Origin: RGIG4034 sp045628945
GTDB lineage: Bacteria; Bacillota; Clostridia; Lachnospirales; Lachnospiraceae
Length of the DNA: 61,753 nucleotides
NCBI GenBank assembly: GCA_045628945.1
Contig: JAZQQG010000018.1
Span: 1-61,753 of the forward strand
Direction of reading: 5' to 3'
A program made the position numbers and the translations under genes. Shown here piece by piece: positions 25,527 through 33,057 of this stretch (positions are counted from its first letter, which is position 1; each line of letters begins with the position of its first letter). The notes under the pieces are model-generated. The model searched no databases, was not told the DNA's origin, and worked only from the letters and a program-made list of their open reading frames with translations.

Positions 25527-27281
25527 ATGAGTGATTCGATCAGTATCCTTTATCCCGAGAGAGAGGGCGTTGTCTACAAGACACTGTCCGATACCACCTG
25601 CCATGATCTGGCAATCGATTTCGTCTGCAGCAAATTATCGGACAAGGTCGAAGAACAGCGCATGATTCAGCGCGTGCTGGCAACGATGACGGCGGACCCC
25701 TATGTGGCTCGTTTTCGTGGCGAGGTATTTCAGGATATCTTAAATAACCCGGAACTTCGTAAGGAGATGATGGAACTTCTGGACAAAATTCGATTCATGA
25801 AGGATTACGGAAGCTTTAAGCGCGATTATGACAAAAAAGCAGGAATCTGGGATCTCATGCACCGTCTGGAGGAGATTCACGACTACATTCGTTGTGTGGA
25901 AGGGATTCGCTCCTGTTTAGGCAAAGAGCAGGTAAAGTCTGAGGGACTTCGCCGACTGAAGGAGTATGTGGATGCCATCTACGAGGAGGCTTCCTTCGGA
26001 GAGATGAAGACCGACATTGAGAATCTGAAGGCGGATACCGACTCGATGCAGAGCATTACGCTCGGAATCAACCTGAATGAACGGTTCGAGGCCGCCAGCG
26101 TCGGGATTATCTCCGTGAATGACAAGCCCTTCAAGGATTCGGGGATTGTGGGACATTTTGCCAGAAGTCTGGAGCGTAAGAACGCGATTCAGTCCGGGAA
26201 TGAATGGGACGGCGATATGCATTATCAGCCGATAGAAAATGAATCGGGAATCCTGGAGAAGATTACCTTTGCGGCGAAGATGGGCGCAGTGACAAGACCG
26301 AGCCTTCAGACCACCATGACCTCAACCATTTCGGTGATTCCCGAGGGAGACGGCAGCGAAGAGATTACCCATTACATGGATAAGGCCATGAATCAGCTCT
26401 TGACCGTGACAGTCAAGAAACTTCGTGAAGTTCTTACGAAGTATGTGAGTGTGACAATTACGACGATTACGGATCTGATGCCGGAATTCGTCTATTATAT
26501 TCGTTTTGCGGAATTCATTGAAGGCAAAAAAGCACGCGGTCTGGTATTCAGCGAGGCCGAGGTACTGGGTACGGATTTGGCGACCGGCGCCGGGGCGGCG
26601 GAGAAAACGGGGGATCTGCAACCTCTGATGGATGCAAAAGGGATCTACAATCTGAAGCTTGCCTATGCGGATCTGGCGGTTAAGGAGATTGTGCCAAACG
26701 ATTTGTCTTTTGACAAAGCGCATATGGTCTACATCCTGACAGGTGCCAACCGTGGCGGCAAAACAACCATTACCCAGGCCATCGGTCAGCTCTACGTTTT
26801 AGCCCAGGGCGGAATTCATATTCCCGGGGAGGCCTTCCGTTTCGTTCCGGTGGATGATATCTATACGCATTTTCCTGCAGATGAGGACAAGACTCTGGAT
26901 CTGGGACGTCTGGGAGAGGAATGTACCCGCTTCAAGGAGATGTATACACAGGCAACGAAGGATAGTCTCTTGCTTTTGAATGAGACCTTCTCAACTACTT
27001 CCTTTGAGGAAGGCTATTATATTGCGAAGGACGCGATTCGCGCAATCTTAAAAAAGGGCGTTCGAACCATCTACAACACACATATGCATAAACTGGCTGC
27101 GGATGTGGACGAGATGAATGCCGAGGCCGAATACGGTTCGGCTTCCCTGATTGTGAAGACCGAAGAGGGCAATCGCTCGTTTCGGGTGATGATTGCACCC
27201 CCTGAAGGCATGTCCTATGCAAATGATATCGCCAGAAAATATGGCGTTACTTATGAGATGTTATCCGGGGAGAATGGATGA
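25527..27281 (+). CDS. MutS-family ATPase (MutS-like, without mismatch-recognition domain)
   Basis: A 584-residue protein with the C-terminal ATPase of the MutS family: Walker A as GANRGGKTT (canonical MutS has GPNMGGKST) and Walker B/D-loop region LLLLNETFSTTS, where the canonical DE is NE. The downstream NTHMHKLA matches the THYHEL-type His motif. The N-terminal ~350 residues are helical and fit a lever/clamp core, but no domain I for mismatch binding is seen, so classical mismatch repair is doubtful. MutS2-type Smr is also absent. The stop codon is 1 nt before the start of the GH9 gene. Its DNA substrate is unknown. Confidence 0.85.
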   Translation: MSDSISILYPEREGVVYKTLSDTTCHDLAIDFVCSKLSDKVEEQRMIQRVLATMTADPYVARFRGEVFQDILNNPELRKEMMELLDKIRFMKDYGSFKRDYDKKAGIWDLMHRLEEIHDYIRCVEGIRSCLGKEQVKSEGLRRLKEYVDAIYEEASFGEMKTDIENLKADTDSMQSITLGINLNERFEAASVGIISVNDKPFKDSGIVGHFARSLERKNAIQSGNEWDGDMHYQPIENESGILEKITFAAKMGAVTRPSLQTTMTSTISVIPEGDGSEEITHYMDKAMNQLLTVTVKKLREVLTKYVSVTITTITDLMPEFVYYIRFAEFIEGKKARGLVFSEAEVLGTDLATGAGAAEKTGDLQPLMDAKGIYNLKLAYADLAVKEIVPNDLSFDKAHMVYILTGANRGGKTTITQAIGQLYVLAQGGIHIPGEAFRFVPVDDIYTHFPADEDKTLDLGRLGEECTRFKEMYTQATKDSLLLLNETFSTTSFEEGYYIAKDAIRAILKKGVRTIYNTHMHKLAADVDEMNAEAEYGSASLIVKTEEGNRSFRVMIAPPEGMSYANDIARKYGVTYEMLSGENG

Positions 27282-27282
27282 A

Positions 27283-30000
27283 ATGAGACAAGAACATAAG
27301 CTGTGGAGACAAAAAACAATTGCTCTTTTGACAGCCTGCACCTTGGGAATGGGCCTGCTTACCTCCGGCTGCGGACAAAAATTCCGGGAAATACGACCGA
27401 CCCTTCATGAGGTGGGAGCAGAACCTGTCATCAATCCGGGCGATGAGGTGCTTCCGGATTTGCCCCCTTCCCTTTCGGACTTGCCGGAACTGCCAGGTAC
27501 GGCACAAGGGGACGGATTTACCGGATTAAGCGGAACACCCGGAGTGCATACCGGTCAATTGTCTGAGACCGGGAACGGGTACGAAGGAACCAAGGGGACT
27601 GGCAAATACAATTACGGAGAAGCTCTCCAGAAAGCGGTTCTTTTCTATGAACTGCAACGGTCGGGGGATCTGCCGGAGGAGACGCGCTGCAACTGGCGCG
27701 GGGATTCGGGACTTACCGACGGAGCCGATCATGGACTGGATCTGACCGGCGGCCTGTACGATGCGGGCGATAATGTAAAATTCAATCTTCCGATGGCATA
27801 TACCTCCTCGGTGCTTGCCTGGTCCGTGTATGAATATCAGGCGGCTTATGAGGAGAGCGGTCAGTATGAGTATATTCTCGACACGATTCGTTGGATTGAC
27901 GATTATCTGATAAAATGCCATCCCGAAGATCATGTATATTACTATCAGGTGGGAGACGGCAATGCGGATCACTCCTGGTGGGGACCTTGCGAGACCATGC
28001 AGATGAAACGACCGAGCTACTGCGTGACCGACGATCAGCCCGGCAGTACCGTAGTGGCGGAGGCTGCGGCGGCGCTGGCAGCGGGAGCGGTAATCTATGG
28101 GAATCGGGATTCGGATTATGCGAAAACCTGTCTGAAGCACGCCAAGTCTCTGTATGAGTTCGCGGAGTCGACCAAATCCGATTCGGGCTATACGGCGGCC
28201 AACGGATTCTATAATTCCTGGAGCGGTTACACGGACGAACTGTGCTGGGCGGGGGTCTGGCTCTATCTTGCCAGCGGCGAGAAGAGCTACCTTACGAAAG
28301 CAGAGGGCTACTGGGATTCGGAGGCAAATCATAAATGGGCATTATGCTGGGATGATAAGAATGCGGGAGCAACCCTGCTCTTAGCACGTCTTACGGACAA
28401 AGCCTGTTATCGGGACTGGATGGAAAAGCATCTGGACTGGTGGACCACCGGTATCGATGGCGAGCGGGTAACCTATTCTCCAAAAGGGTTAGCCTGGTTG
28501 GATTCCTGGGGGTCCCTTCGCTATGCGACCACTACCGCATTTCTTGCAGGAGTCTACTCCTCCTGGAAGAATTGCCCGAAGACCAAGGCGGAGACCTATT
28601 CCTCTTTTGCCCTGAAACAAGTGAATTATGCACTGGGAGACGGTGGACGAAGCTTCGTGGTAGGTTATGGAGAGAATCCGCCGACCCACCCGCATCATCG
28701 CACCTCGCAGGGCTCTTATTGCGATAACATGAATGAGCCGGCGACCTTCCGACACACCCTGTATGGGGCGTTGGTGGGCGGACCGGATGCGAATGACGGG
28801 TACAGCGATGTGGTTACGGACTATAACCGCAACGAGGTGGCCTGTGATTATAATGCCGGTTTTACCGGTGCATTGGCCTACCTTTACAGCCTCTATCATG
28901 GTCAGACTCTTGTGGATTTCGGCGCTGTGGAGCCGGTGACCGAGGACGAGGTCTATGTAGAGGGGTCGGTAAATGTGTCCGGCGCCGATTTTATTGAGAT
29001 TCGTGCCTTTGTAAAAAATGAAAGCGGCTGGCCCGCACGTGTATTGGATGATCTGGAACTTCGTTATTTCATTGATATCACAGAGATTCTCAATGAAGGT
29101 GGAAGCGCAGAAAATGTTCTTGTCAGTACGAATTATAACGAGGGCGTAAAGGAATGCGGTGTTTACAGCTGGGACGAGGAGAAGAATCTCTATTATGTCT
29201 CGGTGGATTTCACCGGAACGAAGATCTATCCGGGAGGACAGAACACCTATAAAAAGGAGGTTCAGGTCCGCATTCGAAACAGTAAGAACAACGGAGCCTG
29301 GGACAATAGCAATGACCCGTCCTATGCTGCTTTGGCCGGCAATAACGGAAGTCGTAATGTGAGACTTACCACCTGTGCCCTTTATTCCGGCGGACAATTA
29401 ATCTACGGAACCGAGCCACCCTGCGGAGAGAATCCGGGCGTGTCGATTGTGACAACGAAGAACCCACAGGCCGGTTCGGAAGGTTCCGGGCAAAGCGGAG
29501 CAGATCCGGGTGGATCCGGACAGAGCAAGACGCCGGAGCTTACGGTTGCTAAGAATCAGAATGTTTCCGTATCCTGGGACAATGCCGGACAATCAAACGG
29601 CAATACCATTGCCCTGGGGCTTACGATTACCAATACCTCCGACGGTGCCATTGAGCTGGGAGATTTGTCGGTGCTGTTCTTTTTTACCCGGGACGGGAAG
29701 GAATTTCTGGCCGAATGCGACTACTCCTGCGCCGTAAGCGGTAATGATTACCGAAGTCTTGCGGGAGTAACCGGAAGCCTGTCGCCCATGAAAAAGGAGA
29801 CGAAAACGGCGGATACGGTCTGCACGATTACCCCGGGAGAGCGGATGCTCTTGGCCGAAGGCGGAACCTGGACGTTTCAGGTGCGTTTGCATACCGCGGA
29901 CTGGTCGAATGCGGATATTACGAATGACTATTCTATGGATTCCGTGGAACAGATCGTAATTCAGTATGGAGACAAGGGAATCTTTGGTAAGGAACCGTAG
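27283..30000 (+). CDS. Surface GH9 endoglucanase lipoprotein with two CBM3-like modules
   Basis: A 905-residue cellulase. The ATG at 27283 is preferred because the GGGGAG site is 10 nt upstream; ATG 27274 is possible. The signal ends with the LTSGC lipobox, so the enzyme is tethered rather than free. The GH9 domain (about residues 105-545) has the DAGD nucleophile/base motif at Asp160-Asp163, the HPHHR segment and the catalytic acid Glu518 in NRNEVACDYNAG. A CBM3c-like module follows at ~555-700, normal for processive GH9 enzymes, then a Gly/Ser linker and a second CBM3-like module. No dockerin is present, so it is not cellulosomal. It starts 1 nt after the MutS-like stop, an odd partnership. 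Confidence 0.93.
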   Translation: MRQEHKLWRQKTIALLTACTLGMGLLTSGCGQKFREIRPTLHEVGAEPVINPGDEVLPDLPPSLSDLPELPGTAQGDGFTGLSGTPGVHTGQLSETGNGYEGTKGTGKYNYGEALQKAVLFYELQRSGDLPEETRCNWRGDSGLTDGADHGLDLTGGLYDAGDNVKFNLPMAYTSSVLAWSVYEYQAAYEESGQYEYILDTIRWIDDYLIKCHPEDHVYYYQVGDGNADHSWWGPCETMQMKRPSYCVTDDQPGSTVVAEAAAALAAGAVIYGNRDSDYAKTCLKHAKSLYEFAESTKSDSGYTAANGFYNSWSGYTDELCWAGVWLYLASGEKSYLTKAEGYWDSEANHKWALCWDDKNAGATLLLARLTDKACYRDWMEKHLDWWTTGIDGERVTYSPKGLAWLDSWGSLRYATTTAFLAGVYSSWKNCPKTKAETYSSFALKQVNYALGDGGRSFVVGYGENPPTHPHHRTSQGSYCDNMNEPATFRHTLYGALVGGPDANDGYSDVVTDYNRNEVACDYNAGFTGALAYLYSLYHGQTLVDFGAVEPVTEDEVYVEGSVNVSGADFIEIRAFVKNESGWPARVLDDLELRYFIDITEILNEGGSAENVLVSTNYNEGVKECGVYSWDEEKNLYYVSVDFTGTKIYPGGQNTYKKEVQVRIRNSKNNGAWDNSNDPSYAALAGNNGSRNVRLTTCALYSGGQLIYGTEPPCGENPGVSIVTTKNPQAGSEGSGQSGADPGGSGQSKTPELTVAKNQNVSVSWDNAGQSNGNTIALGLTITNTSDGAIELGDLSVLFFFTRDGKEFLAECDYSCAVSGNDYRSLAGVTGSLSPMKKETKTADTVCTITPGERMLLAEGGTWTFQVRLHTADWSNADITNDYSMDSVEQIVIQYGDKGIFGKEP

Positions 30001-30051
30001 ACAATCGGGGGAGATATCGATTACAATAGAGCATAAAGAAGTGTGAAAAAA

Positions 30052-30068
30052 GCCGATTCGCAATCGGC
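30052..30068. other. Perfect inverted repeat before the zinc-ribbon gene
   Basis: GCCGATT and AATCGGC flank a 3-base loop. On the + strand no T-run follows, but read on the - strand it is followed by TTTTTT, so it has the form of a terminator for transcription coming from the right. On the + strand it would be a hairpin just before the ribosome binding site AAAGGAG. Confidence 0.5.
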
Positions 30069-30089
30069 ATCGGAAAGGAGCTAATTTTT

Positions 30090-30509
30090 ATGTTTTGTCC
30101 GAAATGTGGAACCCAAAATGAGGGTGGATTTAAATTCTGTAAGTCTTGTGGTGCGCCTCTGGCAGACGGTGCGGCGATGGGAGGTACGACAACGTATCAG
30201 CAGCCGCTGTATCAGCAGCCCCAGTATCAGCAGCCCCAGTATCAGCCCGGCCCTGACTTAAGCGATCGTTCGACCTATTCAACAGCATCCGGCTCGGAGG
30301 GTCTTAAGTATGTGGTTATGCAGGTTACGTTAAAGGAGAAATTTATCGGTACCGGTTCCGGCAACTTAAGTGCGTTGGAGGAAGTTATCAATGCACAGGC
30401 TGCGAAGGGATATCGTTTGCATACGATTACGACGGCCTCCGCAACCAGCGGTGGTCTTCTGGGCGGTGACCGTATTCAGGCAACACTGGTATTTGAGAGA
30501 ATTGATTAA
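30090..30509 (+). CDS. Zinc-ribbon protein with DUF4177-like domain
   Basis: A 139-residue cytoplasmic protein. The first 25 residues form a zinc ribbon (CPKCG and CKSCG). A linker with imperfect repeats of YQQPQ follows, then a ~70-residue C-terminal domain (YVVMQVTLKEKFIG ... ALEEVINAQAAKGYRLH) that matches the DUF4177 pattern. Function unknown. It stands 23 nt before the sulfatase-fold gene and may be the first gene of that operon. Confidence 0.82.
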   Translation: MFCPKCGTQNEGGFKFCKSCGAPLADGAAMGGTTTYQQPLYQQPQYQQPQYQPGPDLSDRSTYSTASGSEGLKYVVMQVTLKEKFIGTGSGNLSALEEVINAQAAKGYRLHTITTASATSGGLLGGDRIQATLVFERID

Positions 30510-30532
30510 GAACTGATTGGAGATAAGGGACG

Positions 30533-32245
30533 ATGAAAAAGCAATTATGGAAGAGGATTGCCATTTCTTTAGTGGTATGCTTTCTTCCGATGTTTATGGC
30601 CTTGATTTTTGGCCCGGCGGAGATTTATTTTGCTAATGCGCGTGAGTTCCCATTTGTTTACAGAGAATTTGCCGGGAGATTGGCGCTTTATGCTTTATTC
30701 GGAACGGGGATTCTTACCTTACTATGTGTAATCTTGCCGAATCGTGCATCAACGGTAATGTTGGGGATTATCACCGGAGGGTCCCTGGTAGCATATATCC
30801 AAGTAATGTTTCTGAATAAGAAGCTGGATTTGCTGGGAGTGCGTCCGGAAGGATATATTGTTAATCGCAGTACGGCGATTGTGAATATAATAATTTGGAT
30901 TGCGATTATCGTTATAGCCGTGGTAGTGGCTATCTGGAAACACCAGCAGGCGCGAATGATTTTCGGCGCATTGGGAGGGTTCCTTCTTGCTATTCAGGTA
31001 ATTGCATACGGAAGCCTCTTGTTGACGGCCAAGAAGGAAGCGTTTGAGTATGATGGAACGGTACTCCATCTTTCGGGTGCAGAACAGTATACAGTTTCAT
31101 CCAAAGAGAATGTGATTGTTATCATTCTGGATTATTGCAGCAATACCTATATTGATAAGATGGAGGCGATTTATCCCGGGGCGACAGACTTCCTTCATGA
31201 CTTCACGAAATTCACCAACGTAGATTGCCATTATTTTGGAACCTTTCCATCTTTGAGTCATATGTTTACCGGACAGCCGGTTGATCCAACGCTTTCCATC
31301 GATGATTGGTGCAAATCGATATGGACCAATCCTACAACCAAACAGTTCTACGCGGATCTTCATGCGAAAGGATATAAGACAGGGTTCTTTACCGATGAGA
31401 AGGACTTAGTACTTGGCAACAATCCGGTCGAATTGTTCCAAGATGAATTCGATAATGTAAGTGATCAACCGAAGAAACTGGTAATCGATTATTCACGTTT
31501 ATACAAGACGATGATTAAAATGTCGGGCTATCGTCTGGCTCCGGAAGTGTTGAAGCCGGTGTTCTATACGAATATTGATGAGTATGGAAATATCGTGATT
31601 CCGCAACCGGATGATGTGCTTAAGTTAAATGCGCAGTTCTATGATAGAATGCAGGAGTGGGGACTATCACTTGACAAAAAGAATAATAGATTCATCATTG
31701 AGCATCTGATGGGACCGCATTTGTGGACAACGGATGAGTATGGTCATGATAAAGAAAACTCCACGATGGAAGAGACCGTTAAAGGTTGTATGGTAATTGT
31801 GGAAGATTATCTGAATCGACTGAAAAATCTTGGAGTCTACGATAATTCCACCATAATTATTACTGCGGACCATGGCGACGTCTATAATTCACAGGTGGTA
31901 TTCTTCATAAAGCGTGCCGGTGAGAGCCATGAAATATCTCCGGTTAATCGTGCAGAGGTATCGTTGGATAATCTTATTCCGACGATTGCTGATGCGGCGG
32001 GAATAGAGTCGGATAAGTATGGTCAAACCGTATATGATATTCCGGAATCCGAATCGAGAATCAGGGAGTATTGGCTTCGTCGACATGATGACAACTATCC
32101 GTCGGTTCCGTGCTTCAGCGGTTTAAAAGAAGGTAGTGAGAATACCTATTATATCTATGAGTACGAAGGGGATCTCAATGACCTATTGGAACAGATTGAA
32201 TTAGGACCGGTACGTATTGTGCCGATGACCGAAGCATTCTTTTAG
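30533..32245 (+). CDS. Membrane sulfatase-fold transferase (LtaS/phosphoethanolamine-transferase-like superfamily)
   Basis: A 570-residue protein with about five membrane spans in the first ~165 residues and an extracellular alkaline-phosphatase/sulfatase-fold domain after. Metal and active-site features are visible: the first Asp in VIVIILDYCS, a Thr/Ser-rich GTFPSLSHMFTG where the nucleophile Thr is expected, and the late ITADHGD metal motif. Proteins with this layout transfer phosphoglycerol or phosphoethanolamine to surface polymers, or act as phosphatases; the Thr nucleophile argues against a formylglycine sulfatase. It begins a run of tightly spaced genes with a signal peptidase and a YidC-glycerophosphotransferase fusion, which supports a role in a surface phosphopolymer. 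The substrate is inferred, not shown. Confidence 0.85.
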   Translation: MKKQLWKRIAISLVVCFLPMFMALIFGPAEIYFANAREFPFVYREFAGRLALYALFGTGILTLLCVILPNRASTVMLGIITGGSLVAYIQVMFLNKKLDLLGVRPEGYIVNRSTAIVNIIIWIAIIVIAVVVAIWKHQQARMIFGALGGFLLAIQVIAYGSLLLTAKKEAFEYDGTVLHLSGAEQYTVSSKENVIVIILDYCSNTYIDKMEAIYPGATDFLHDFTKFTNVDCHYFGTFPSLSHMFTGQPVDPTLSIDDWCKSIWTNPTTKQFYADLHAKGYKTGFFTDEKDLVLGNNPVELFQDEFDNVSDQPKKLVIDYSRLYKTMIKMSGYRLAPEVLKPVFYTNIDEYGNIVIPQPDDVLKLNAQFYDRMQEWGLSLDKKNNRFIIEHLMGPHLWTTDEYGHDKENSTMEETVKGCMVIVEDYLNRLKNLGVYDNSTIIITADHGDVYNSQVVFFIKRAGESHEISPVNRAEVSLDNLIPTIADAAGIESDKYGQTVYDIPESESRIREYWLRRHDDNYPSVPCFSGLKEGSENTYYIYEYEGDLNDLLEQIELGPVRIVPMTEAFF

Positions 32246-32259
32246 AGAAAGGGCGTATC

Positions 32260-32580
32260 ATGAAAAAGAAATTATTAGCAACGGGAAGTGTTCTCTACAT
32301 CGCAGCATGCGGCATGTTATTCTTTGGACAGAACGGTCAGGCCTATATCGACCCTTCCGTCATTACCTATCTGATTCAGATTGTTGCCGGTGTTGCAATC
32401 GCGGTGGGTGCCGCACTTGGTTTTTATTTCCGCAAGGCCAAGAAGAAAATCAGCAAGAAGCTTGGAATTGACGAGAACAAGAATAAAGAAGTAGAGTCGG
32501 ACGAGATTGAACTGAATCCGGAAGAAGAGAAGACGGAAGCAGACTCGTCGGATGAGACTGTAGCCGAGAATGAAGAATAA
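32260..32580 (+). CDS. Small membrane protein with acidic cytoplasmic-type tail, unknown function
   Basis: A 106-residue protein with a KKK start and hydrophobic segment at residues ~4-24, then YIDPSVITYLIQ leading into a second span (about 33-53), a Lys-rich FYFRKAKKKISKK patch and a Glu/Asp-rich C-terminus. From memory, short proteins with a YIDPS...TYLIQ start recur beside cell-wall polysaccharide genes in Clostridia, but no function is known to me. It sits 14 nt after the sulfatase-fold gene and overlaps the signal peptidase gene by 11 nt, so it is surely part of the operon. Confidence 0.75.
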   Translation: MKKKLLATGSVLYIAACGMLFFGQNGQAYIDPSVITYLIQIVAGVAIAVGAALGFYFRKAKKKISKKLGIDENKNKEVESDEIELNPEEEKTEADSSDETVAENEE

Positions 32581-33037
32581 GAAAATAATCAAATCTATCG
32601 GTGCGGTACTGGCAGTTTTATTACTTACCTGGTATGTGTCGACCTATCATTATCAGTTAATTCTGATTCAGGGAAAATCGATGCAACCGACCCTGCACCA
32701 CCTACAAATCGGATTATTGGACAAGCATGCAAGGACGTTCTCATATGAGGACGTCGTTGCATTTCATTCGCCGGGCGTGAAAGGCACCTGCGTGAAGCGT
32801 GTGGTCGGTTGCCCGGGAGATCGGATTGAGATTACAGAGGCCAGACTCTACCGAAACGGTGCGTTTGTCCTTACATTAAATGCCGAAACAGCAGACCTTT
32901 CCCTTCAGTTGGGAGAAGAGGAATATTTTGTTCTTGGCGATAATTATGCGAAGAGCAAGGACAGCCGTTTTGCTGAAATCGGTCCGGTTCGGCAGAAGGA
33001 GATCTTCGGAAGGCTCCTGTTTCCGAAGACAAAATAA
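32570..33037 (+). CDS. Signal peptidase I family protein (short)
   Basis: A 155-residue membrane protease. An N-terminal span at ~9-26 is followed by the catalytic Ser37 in GKSMQPTL, Lys76 in VKRVVGCPGD, and the late box GDNYAKSKDSR. All catalytic parts of type I signal peptidase are present; the length is at the short end of the family. The ATG overlaps the previous gene by 11 nt. Its place inside a surface-polymer locus suggests a dedicated role, for instance trimming the sulfatase-fold protein as SpsB does LtaS in Staphylococcus, but it could equally be a general signal peptidase. Confidence 0.92.
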   Translation: MKNKKIIKSIGAVLAVLLLTWYVSTYHYQLILIQGKSMQPTLHHLQIGLLDKHARTFSYEDVVAFHSPGVKGTCVKRVVGCPGDRIEITEARLYRNGAFVLTLNAETADLSLQLGEEEYFVLGDNYAKSKDSRFAEIGPVRQKEIFGRLLFPKTK

Positions 33038-33057
33038 GAAAAAGGAATATTGAAACA

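Noticed and set aside
30180..30252. Tandem DNA repeats around TATCAGCAGCCCCAG
   Set aside because: They encode the YQQPQ linker of a protein and look like ordinary low-complexity coding sequence.
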